A stretch of DNA of 64,000 bases from positions 1 through 64,000 of the forward strand of contig NZ_LWMS01000031.1 of assembly GCF_003149675.1 (NCBI RefSeq). Reading direction: 5' to 3'. Within the stretch, counting starts at the first letter, position 1. Every line of letters starts with the position of its first letter. The stretch comes from Methanosphaera cuniculi (GTDB lineage Archaea > Methanobacteriota > Methanobacteria > Methanobacteriales > Methanobacteriaceae). Positions 54,168 through 64,000 of the stretch are shown in pieces. Made by a program: the position numbers and the translations under genes. The notes below the pieces were generated by a model. That model saw only the letters and a list, made by a program, of their open reading frames with translations. It did not search any database and was not told the DNA's origin.

Positions 54168-57100
54168 CTATGTTGTGAATGTTACTTCAGTTTCATTTAA
54201 TGTTCCACTTTTTATTCCTTTTGTTGCATTTCCATTATATCCTATTTTGATAGTATGCTTTCCAGTAGAAAATGTAGTCAAATTCTTAACCTTGAAAGTA
54301 AGCGGTTTTTGGTCAACAACTGCAAGACTTGTTTTTTGGGATGAACTAACCGGATTTGTGAGTTCTTGACTTGTTCCATCGATGAAAATTGTTGCAGTTC
54401 CTCCGGTTACATATCCTCCGTATGTATCAAGAATGCTGAATTTTATTCCTTCAGTTGTTGATTTACTGATTGTTGTTGATTTACTGATTGTTGTTGATTC
54501 GAGTTTTATTACTACATTTCTTTCAACTTTATTGTTAGCTCCTGCACCTGTATTTGATTTGTAGTTTCTTACTTGTGAAGGAGTGGTATATAGTCCACTA
54601 GTAAGTCCCGCTCTGAAATACAGGTAACCGTTTTCTGCAAGCATATAAGTTGCCATGGTGTTATAAATCACTTCTTTTACCGGTAGTCTTGTGATAGGAC
54701 TTGTTTTTTCATTATACGTCTGTAGAATACCTACAAAATTATTTTTAGCAGTAGTTTTTCCGGCAAGTGAAATAATTTTCTTAAAGATATTTTGCATAGC
54801 ATAGAATTTATCAGAATTATAATTGCTAACATAATCATAAACATACAACATCGGAAGCACATAATCACAAGCAAGAGAAAACTCTTTATAGCTTTGATTA
54901 TAATAGTTACATTTCCAATTCTCATTTGAATAAACTTCGGGAGAAACTGTTGCAGTGATGATATATGTTCGTTGATTCGTTTTTTCAAGCTGTTTAATAT
55001 GATTAACAAGCTGTTTCATCACCCCAGTAATTGTATTGATGTGGCTTGTATCTATCACTTGCCCACTTTTATATCTCATATAATCAAGACATATTCCAGC
55101 AGAGTCCGGATAATCTGAAAGAACTTTTGTTATTGCTGATTTAACCAGGTCAAGCCTTTCAGTACTGTATCCTGTTGTATCATTTATATCTCCTGAATTT
55201 GGAAATACTGATATTACTGGGTGAATTCTGAATTGCTTTGTATCCTTTTTAGCATAGACATTTTGATAATTTGTATTAGATTCAGTAGGGAGACATGAAT
55301 AAAATACAAATAAATCAGTATGGTTTGAATCTTGAACCATTTCCTTAAATTGACTATCATTAAATCCACTACTACTATTTACAAAGTATCCTGCAAGTTC
55401 TCCACTTATATTATATATTCTTGTTTCAAGCGTTGTGTTTATTCTTGATTTTTGATCATCATTTATTCCGGTACTTGTTGATTCATATTTCCATACTATT
55501 TTGGTTATATTATTTGAATTTCCTATTATGACTTTTCGTTTTTTCTTTTGGAACTGTGTATGTACCTACTCCATTTGTTACATCTATTGTTCCTTGTGTT
55601 GTTGAATTATTATATGTAAGTTCAAAGTCCAATGTTCCAGTATGTGGTTGATTTAATGAATCTTTCACAGTTAAAGTTATTGTTAGATTTTCATTTTCTT
55701 TTGCTCTTATATCAGTACTTGTAGGTGTTATAACTGCTTTTACGTGATAATAATATCTTGCGGGTACTGTTTCAGATGTTACATATTTCGGATCATCGAT
55801 TAATTTAGCGGTATAGTAATATGTTCCACCAGCCTTATTTTTATTTAAGAAGTATTTTTGATGATTGAGTATTGCCTTTAATCCGTTTGTCTGATTTGTT
55901 CCACCTACCGCATTAAGTGTTGCAATCGGTGATGATTCAAGGTGTTCTCCGTTTGCATTTGTTTCATAAAATTCTATTTTTCCCGTTGCATCACTTGGAT
56001 AATAGCATTTAAATTCAGCATTTGCATCATAAACACTTTCTTTTTGAACAGCATAGAATACAAAATCATCTTGACGGGTTACATTTAGAGTATAAGGTTT
56101 TTCAGTAATTACTCCTGTTTCTTGGTCACTACAGATTAATTTAAGATCATTTTTTCCGTTTTCTATTCTTGAATCATCGATATTAATTGAAATTCCTTCG
56201 ATCATATTTCCTTCAGAATCTTTTCCAAAATATCCTTCTGATACATTTAGATCTGCAAATTTTTCACCATTAATCCAGCATGATACACTACCAGTATAAT
56301 CCTCATTGTATAAATCAGTTATTCTTCCCGTAAGAAGTAGATTTATTTTTCTTTTTGCTTCAATAATTCCATTTACTGCATTAGCACAACTAATGCTGAA
56401 GCTACCGTAAATTTTCAATTCCTGGAAGTCTGTTGTAGTTCCTCCAGAGTACTTTGAATCAGACGCATAAACAAGTTTATAATTGTATCTTCCGATATCT
56501 TCATCAATTATTGTATTAATTTCAAGGATTCCCTTATCATTATCTGTAGGTGTTATTGATGCTATTATTTTATTTGTCTGAACCGTTTTAAGTTCAATTT
56601 TTCCTCTATAATCTGAAGGTGCTTTAATGTTAATTGTAGTAATTTCACCTTTTTTACATGTAATATCATAGAAATTTAATTCAGGTATTTCTTTTTTAGT
56701 TACTTTTAGAGTTCTCCGTGTATCTATCCTGTAATATTCTGCAGTACTTGGAAGTTGTATATTCAGCACATATGTTCCTTCAGAAAGTGCGGGAATTTCT
56801 AGTGTTGCTTTTCCTTCATTATTTGTTGTGATTGTTTTTTCTGTTTTCTGTGTTGTTCCTGTTTTTTGGTATGAATATGTTACTGTTTCACTTAGTGGCG
56901 TTTGATCAAGTTCATCTTGAATTATTAAGGGTATTTGGAATTTTGTATTTTCATTATATGTTGGTTCAATTGTTGTTATTACTTTTCTTGTTCTTTTTTG
57001 TACAAGAATCGTATCACTTATTTCTGTTGCATCGTATTTCTGTACATTTATACTTAGTTTGTATATTGCTTTTATTCTGAAATTTCCTCTGTTTATCGGA

Positions 57101-58692
57101 GTATATTCTTTTATTGCTACTCCTTCATTGTTTGTTTTTGCAACTCCTATTCTTCTTGCTTCAATTCCTGTCATGTCATAATCATTATCAAGAGTCACAG
57201 GGATTTCCCAAAATTCAATATCATATCCTACTATTGGTTTATTTGAACTGTCTTTCATCTCTACCTTAATATTATTCGGAATATTTCGGATAAAATTATT
57301 TTCAGTAAAACTCATATTCAATGATATTTTTTCAGGATTATAGTGAATTGTAACAATATTACTTATTGCTTCACCATAAACAGCATTTCCCTTATATTCT
57401 GCCTTTATGTATAGGTTTTCAGCTTTTTTATTATAAATAAAATTCTTTTCAGCTCCTCCCATACCTCCAAGTATTGATATGCTTTCATCTTCATCATCAG
57501 AAAAAGGATACCAAGTATTTTGGTCAAGACTATACCACCAATAAACTTTTTCATCTTTAAAACTAGCATCTTTATCCGTGACAGTGACAGATAAATCTAG
57601 TGTCTGTCCTGGAATAATTGATGTAACTGTTGGAACAACTTCAACAGTAGGTACAGGAACTGCGGTGAAACTTCTTTTGTACAAATCTACACCAAAAGGA
57701 ATTCTTGAAGCAGTAGTATCAAGTGAAGAATCACGATTATTTGCAATAAACATCATATGAGGGTCATTATCTTCTATCTTGAAATCTATACTGAAATATC
57801 CTTCATCATCTGTTCTAGCTTCTCCAATTGGTGGAATCTGGTAATCAAGATAAAGAGATACTAATTGATTTGCAACAGGTTCATCAGTTCCTTTTTTCAC
57901 TAATTTTCCTGTTACTTGATGTACTTTATTTTGAATTATTTTTTCAGGATATTTTGCATCTTTGAAAAGAACATCCTGATTATAATTATGCAGTTCTTTA
58001 TAGGGAAATTTGATAATTCCAGATGTATCTGTTTTATAATTATTAAAACATTTTACCATCTCATAATTATTTTCGTATAGATGAAGTTGTGCATTCTTAA
58101 TTGGAGTTCCTTCAGTTGTTGTGAGTTTTACAGTAATATCTACAGGTTGTGTATGACTTGTTCTTGTTTCTTTTGATTCAAGCGTGAGTATTGTATCATA
58201 AAGTCCTGTAACTTTGATACTTTTTTCAGTTCCATTATATCCATCTTCAAATTTTGTATAGAATTTTATTTCATGTTCTCCGGATTTTTCACATGTATAG
58301 TTATATGTTATTATTCCATTTTTGTTTGTTAATTGTTGATCTGTTATCACTGTATCAACTGCAATATATATTTGATGATTTACTACTGGAATATTATTTC
58401 CATCATCGTCTTTTGTTGTAAGCGTAATCATCATTGCAACAGTATCACCAAGTTCAACTCTACAATTATTTTCTGTTATTCCGCTTGGATTTGTTATTGA
58501 AGCTGTCATAAATACATCTTTTCCAAGGGGAGATAATGTAAATGTATTTTTTTCAAGTGATTTTACTTTTGTCTTATTTTTATAATCAACCTTTGAATAG
58601 AATGATTCAAAGCCTTTATTATTCGTTGTATGTGGCATCACATTTCCAAATACTCGAATATCAAGAGGACGTATTATTTCAGGTTTTTTCAT
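54168..58692 (-). CDS. Giant Ig-repeat tail protein with glycosidase-like barrel (module 2), frameshifted
   Basis: Homologue of 23681. It starts at 58692 after AGGAG and runs 1060 residues of Ig-like units. It breaks at an A6 run (plus-strand T6 55539-55544). One more base gives KRKVIIGNSNN and joins to the second frame, which ends at 54168, about 1505 residues in total. The barrel shows GICLDYMRY and DYVLPMLYVYDY, so the motif Asp-Tyr-x-Arg-Tyr is kept. The final Ig-like domain has a short repeated TISKS in a Ser/Thr stretch (coded by a near-perfect 27-base duplication at about 54460-54495). Confidence 0.72.
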
Positions 58693-58753
58693 CTAGTCAA
58701 CTCCTATCATTAGTAATACTCTCCAAAAATAGAGAGAGGGAGGAATAATATAT

Positions 58754-61700
58754 TTATCCATTTCTAAGTCTACTTTTATTAATTTTTAATTTCATATTAG
58801 CATCTGCTTCTTGGAATGTGTTACTTCTAGCAATTTGTTTCAATACATCTTTACTACCTAAGGTTTCTTGAACAATACTAGTTATAGCATCTTTATCAAG
58901 ATTATCTGCACCTTGAATATCAAGATTCAAATTTAATGTAATTTCTCCACTATGTTTAACAGAATCAGAAGTACTTGTAGGAGAATCTAATTCAAGTTTT
59001 GACGGAGAACCCGCGTGACTCTGAGCAGGTGTCCAAGTTCGACGATTCATCCATCCCGTAGTATCCATTTTATGACCTGCAACATTTGCCCAGTAATGCC
59101 CGAATTGATTCCAATGTCCATGGACTTTACTTGCTGGAAGACCGCAAGCATGAGCAAGAGCTATGAGGAAGTCTGTACTGTCACTGCAGTTCATACCTCC
59201 ATTATGGGCTGCAGCAACCCAATTACCATATCTTTCACTATCCCAATAAAATTCATAGTGACATTGACTGAATACATTTTCAGCCATACGACGGAAAGTA
59301 TCATAACTTATTGTAGGAGTTCCATTTTCAAATTCTTTAACTTTAAATAGGTCATTTCCTGTTGAATACTTACCAAATACCTTAGGACCGTTAACTTTCC
59401 ATTCATTAGATTTGTTTCTTATCCAATTCACGTTAGGTTTTACAATATCACTCCAACCTGCACCTTTACCTTTTTCGTTGAAATATCTTAGAATATCATT
59501 TGTAGCTATCATTTTACTTCCTGATTTACTCATGTATTCTATTTCTGCACCGCTAAGTAAAGGTTTTAAATTAATAGGATTAATTCTTCTTGTTGTTTGT
59601 TGATGTGTTAAAGGTTTTACACTTCTTCTTACAACTGATCCGATACTTCTATTTGAAGTTCTTCCACGTCTACCTCCTGCTCCTGGTGAACCTGCACCTC
59701 CAGGATTTCGTATTCTGTTATAGAATGTTTTTATCGTATTCCAGAGGCTGTTGAATCTTTGTTCACTTTGTGATTTGATTTGATTTGCAGCACTTATTAT
59801 ACTATCTTTCATTGAATTCCATGCTTGTACCATTTGTGCAGTTACTGATTTAGTACTATTAAGCATACTTTTAAGTTGGTTCTGTGTTGTTGTTTTAACG
59901 CTATTCCATGCGGATTTATTCTTATTTATTATATTTGTAAGAAGTTGATTAATCATCGTATTTAATTGTGTATAGCTTGCAATAACTCTTTGATTTGATT
60001 GTTCAAGTATTCCTGCTCCTTGAATACTTGTTGCTGAAAGTGTATTAAGATTTCCAGTCACTGAACTTATAAGAGGATTGATAGTAGTTACCATAGTATT
60101 TACTGAATTCATAACTAATTGTGTATCGGTCATTATTTGTTCTGATGGAATTGTAAGTCCTTGAAGTAGTGTATTGTTTTGTGTCATTTCTGCATCTTGT
60201 GTCTGCATCATTTCATTAAGTCCATCAGTTTCCATAGTAGGAGTTTCAAGTGTAGGTGTTGTTGTATTCATATTTGAAATAGCTTTATTATAGACATCTG
60301 CCATTTTATTATAGTCATTTCTTTCAAATTCCCGAATCATTGAAGAACCTAATTTTTTTGTTGCAGTTCCAAGTTTCATTCTATTTCCAAGAATTTCTTT
60401 ATCTAAATATCCCATTTCTCCTTCTATTGCATGATACATATATCCTGGACTGTGAATACCAAGAGCGTCCTTAAATCCATCTAGCATTTGACGTCCAAGG
60501 TCTTTTATTTTTCCTACTAGATCACCAACACTATTTTTTATTTTATCTCCTATCCTCATGAGTTCGTCCCACATTACCTGAGGAAGTTGTTTTACTTTTT
60601 CTTTAAATTTTTCTACAAATTTTCTTGCACTTTCCTGAGCTTTTTGAATAAAGCTAGGTATCCAGGTTTTTACTTTGTTACTTGTATTTTGAAGCCACGT
60701 CCAAATATCAGTAGGTATTTTTCGGATTCTGTCAATAATACCTTTTAAGAAATCAGTACCTGCAGTAATTGCTTTTTGTGTAAATCCAGGAATCCACCCA
60801 ACAACAGTGGATATAGTTTGTATAAGCCAATTCCAGACTTGACCGGGGAGTTGACATATCCAACTAATAAAACCTGTAACAGCATTCCATGCAGCAGTTG
60901 TAAATTGCGTGTAAAGTTGTAATGCGAAAGTAGAAAGATATGTCCAGAGTCCTTGAAGATACATCATAAATTGTTGTGGTAACATCATAAGCCAATTTGC
61001 TATTCCCGTAAGTATTTGTGAACCCCATAGTAATAGATTTGTAATAAGTCCATTGAACCATTCACCAATATATAATAGGATTTGATTAAGGTATTCAGCT
61101 AGAGTAGTAGGAAGATTAATAAACCATTCACCAATACTACTAAGAATATTAGCTCCCCATGTTAGGAGATTTGTAATAAGACTACTAAACCATTCACCGA
61201 TAGTAGTTAAAAGTTGTTCAAGATAAGAATAAATAGTACCTGGAAGATTTATAAACCAATTTACAATTCCATTAACAAATCCAGATCCCATTTCCCATGC
61301 AGCGTTAATGATTGAACTAATCCATTCACCTAATCCGGCGAGAATATCTCCCCAGACAGACTGAAGATTTGACCATACATTAGAAATAAATTGCCCTATA
61401 ATATCACCTAGCTTTGAAAACAAAGTCATAAGAGAATTCATAACAGTATTAATAAATTCTGAAAAACTAATTTGACCTGTACATAATTTTACAAAAGCAT
61501 CAATAACGCGGAGAATATGTTTAATTACTTCACCAACAACACGAATGATTAAAGTTAGGGCAGGAATTAGAATAGCACCTATAGTCTGTGCAAGAACACT
61601 GATAATACTGGTAACAACACCTATCACAGTTTTAAATGCTTCCCAAACAGTATTTAATGATTTAACAGTTTCAGACCATTCATTGGTCGAATCAGTACCT

Positions 61701-64000
61701 TGTTTAAATGCGTTGAAAAAATTCTTAATTTGAGCCCATACTTGAGCAAGAATATGACTTAAAGGAAGAAGCATTTGATTCAATTGATCCCAAGCCGGAA
61801 GTAATGCAGAATATATTACTTGTCCTACTTGAACAAGTCCATTCCATACAGCAGTCAAAGCACCTTTCAGTACTTCCCATGCTTGAAGTAATCCTCCTTT
61901 TATGGCATTACCAAGATTATCAATTGAATTTTTTACATTCTCATTTGTTCTATACAAATGTACAAGAATTGCAACAAGAGCAATGACAGCAACAGCAATC
62001 CAAGTAAAAGGATTTGTAAGAAGAGCTACAGTAAGGGCTCTGGCACTACTTGCAGTTGCACGGAGAGCACCGCTTAGAGTAGTTTGTGCTACGGCATTTA
62101 CTTCTGCAGAACCTCCCGATACAAGATTCGCCATACCAAGAAGTGTTGTAGCAACTGTATTCAACCGCGTTACCATATTTGTTATAGACATTATACTTCT
62201 TAGTGAAGTATACATTTGAATAATTGGAGCAAGTGTTGGTGCAAGTGCTGCAAATGAAGATATAAGACCCGCAACAACAAGAATTCCTTGAGCAAGTCCC
62301 GGGAATTGTTCTTCAAGTTTTATAAATGCAGTTGCAAGAGCATCAATTACAGGTTTGAGTGCATCTCCTATACCTCTCCCGGCTGTTCTAAAATCTTTTT
62401 GAATTTTTGCAAGTTTTCCACTTGTTGTTTGCATTACAGCACTTAGATCTCCATTCTGTTCTACACATTTCTCTAGAGCTTGAGTATATCCATCTACATC
62501 ACTTGCTTCTCCACTCCAACCCATAGCAATCATTTTTTCACGAGTAATTCCGAAACTTTCTTTCAATACAGCGAAATCACCATTTAGCCCACTGAATGCT
62601 TCACTCATGTGGAATCCTGCAAGCTCTGAATCTTCTCCCATGAGTAGTGCGGCTTCTCCAAGTTTCATTACTGATCCTTTACATTTATCAAGTTGGTCAT
62701 TGCTTAGTCCAGTTGAAAGCTTGATTTTATTCATAGCGTTTACCATTTGATCCATACTTACTACACTATTGTTAGTCATCCCATCTATACTATTTAGGAG
62801 TGAATCACTTGCTTCTTTACTTCCCATTATCGCGGTGTTAAGTGAACTCATTTTTTCACGAGAAAGAGAAAGACCCACTGTAAGTTGAGTGAATGAACCT
62901 ACACCTATTACTCCTACTGCTTGTGCTATTTGACCACCTAGTCCATCAAATGCCCCGCTAAGACTTTGTATTTTTGGTTTTAGTGAATCAATAGCACTAC
63001 CTCCTATTGATCGAATACTACTAAATACTTGTGATGCTTTACTTTGAATACTTGAAAACTTTGAAGCTACACTTGTTATTGCACTTCCTACTCTTGTTTG
63101 GAATCCTGTTATACTACTTGTCAGATTTGAAAAGGGATTAATATTTGAAAATGCTGTTGAAAGTCTTGTCCTTATATTTGTTGCAACAGTTCCTACACTT
63201 GTTCCAAACATGCTGAAACGATTTTGTACATTTGTTATTGCGTTGCTAAAACTGTTTTGAAATGTTGTAGCAGTTTCTGATAATTTTTGTCCAATAATTG
63301 TATTTGAAAACATTTGAGATATACTTGTTCGGATATTATTTACAGTTGTTGATATCGTTGTTCCAAAATTAATAAAAGATGTTCTTATTGTAGTAATAGG
63401 TGTTGTAAGTCTAGAAATAGAAGAAGATAAAGAGTTAAATGTTCTTGTTGCTATTGAACCTTGTTTTGATATATTTTGAAAAGTAGTTGATATTGTATTT
63501 TTCAGGTCAAAACATTTATTTATCGTTTCTCCCATTTTGATTTTTAATTTATCCATAAGTGAAGTAGTTTCAGTAATAGTGATATTGTTTCCACTTATGT
63601 CCATATTCATAGTCCTTTTTGTATTAGCAAGTTTATCTGCTTCACTCTTGATATGTTGCATTGTTGTTTGCCATTTTTGTTTTATTTTTTCTGCAGCATT
63701 TAGGAAAGGTTTTGCAAGATTACTTTCATTTATGTTGAACTTGCTAGAGTTATTTATTGATGTTTTAATATTGTTACAAACATTTTTTACTGTATTTTTT
63801 AATTTATTATAAGTTCTGCTGACTTTTTGTATTGCTCTTTCTTGTAGTGATAGAGCTTGTGTTACTTGTGTACTACCCGTTTTTGTATTGTTATTTACTT
63901 GTTTTGTTGTATCTCATAACTTGTCAAGTTGTTTATCTATTTTTTCAAGGTTTTTACTCATTTCATCTTTTACTTTTATTATTATTTCTACTATTTGACT
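58754..64000 (-). CDS. Tape measure protein with C-terminal transglutaminase-like domain (module 2), partial
   Basis: Homologue of 18938, read to the window edge; only the first few codons are missing. Over 1740 residues are visible, longer than module 1 because of added central sequence. An in-frame TGA at 63914-63916 interrupts the N-terminus after KIDKQLDKL; upstream, KVKDEMSKNLEKID matches module 1. The next usable ATG is 63661. The hydrophobic region, Trp-rich repeats and C-terminal domain are all present, with NCSDST, GHYWANV and KMDTTGW unchanged. About 130 residues around the active site are almost identical in protein but differ at many third codon positions. Confidence 0.82.

Larger units (their letters stand above)
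40553..64000 (-). repeat. Tail module 2 (diverged inverted copy of 18938-38655)
   Basis: The order from the right edge is tape measure, giant Ig, Ig, Dit, Tal, two lysins, lysin. It has one extra lysin gene and an extra Tal domain relative to module 1. Confidence 0.85.

Noticed and set aside
18938-64000. Inverted duplication made by whole-genome amplification or assembly of one molecule
   Set aside because: The two modules differ in many bases, mainly at third codon positions, and in gene content. A copy artefact would be nearly identical. A chimera of two different viruses remains possible and is not rejected.

Overview
The window looks like DNA of a tailed archaeal virus (head-tail, siphovirus-like) that infects a pseudomurein-walled methanogen of the Methanobacteriales, probably Methanosphaera or Methanobrevibacter. 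The reasons are very AT-rich DNA, archaeal BRE/TATA promoters with GGTGA/GGAGG ribosome sites, an archaeal histone, a TFB-like zinc ribbon, an Hjc-type resolvase remnant, adhesin-like Ig repeats, and tail proteins and lysins carrying pseudomurein-binding-type repeats beside cysteine peptidase domains. No integrase, tRNA, rRNA, DNA polymerase or CRISPR array was seen. I cannot tell virus from provirus. The first ~42 bases resemble a Tn5/Nextera library adapter, so position 1 is an assembly end, not a biological terminus.

Layout. 61-5596: small early or accessory genes, including three paralogues of an unknown two-repeat family, three small genes separated by near-identical promoter/terminator intergenic repeats, and an ERF-type recombinase. 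5.6-7.8 kb: small zinc-ribbon and membrane proteins and an internally deleted Hjc resolvase. 7.8-18.5 kb: packaging and head genes (TerS, TerL, portal, Mu F-like protein, a fused protease-linker-capsid protein, connectors, tail tube, and a tail assembly chaperone with a -1 frameshift site). 18.9-38.7 kb: tail module 1 on the + strand (tape measure, giant Ig/glycosidase-like protein, Ig protein, Dit, Tal, two lysins). 38.7-40.5 kb: a mostly non-coding, hairpin-rich hinge with a histone gene. 40.5-64 kb: tail module 2 on the - strand, a second, diverged, collinear copy of the whole tail module in opposite orientation, running off the right edge at the tape measure N-terminus.

How the genes work together. 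TerS/TerL and the portal package DNA into a shell made from the fused protease-capsid protein. The tail tube assembles on the tape measure with help from the frameshifted chaperone. The tail tip combines Ig-like adhesin domains, a putative glycosidase barrel, and transglutaminase-like and C39-like cysteine peptidases, which fits attachment to and local digestion of a pseudomurein wall. The stand-alone lysins probably act at entry or release.

Caution. Six reading frames are broken by one-base differences in A/T runs (15.1, 38.4, 47.6, 53.1, 55.5 kb) or by single stop codons (53.96, 63.9 kb gives two such stops), a pattern typical of unpolished long reads. I annotate those loci as whole genes. 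The two tail modules differ at many synonymous sites while long protein stretches are identical, so they are not a simple inverted artefact of one molecule. A chimera of two related viruses is not excluded.
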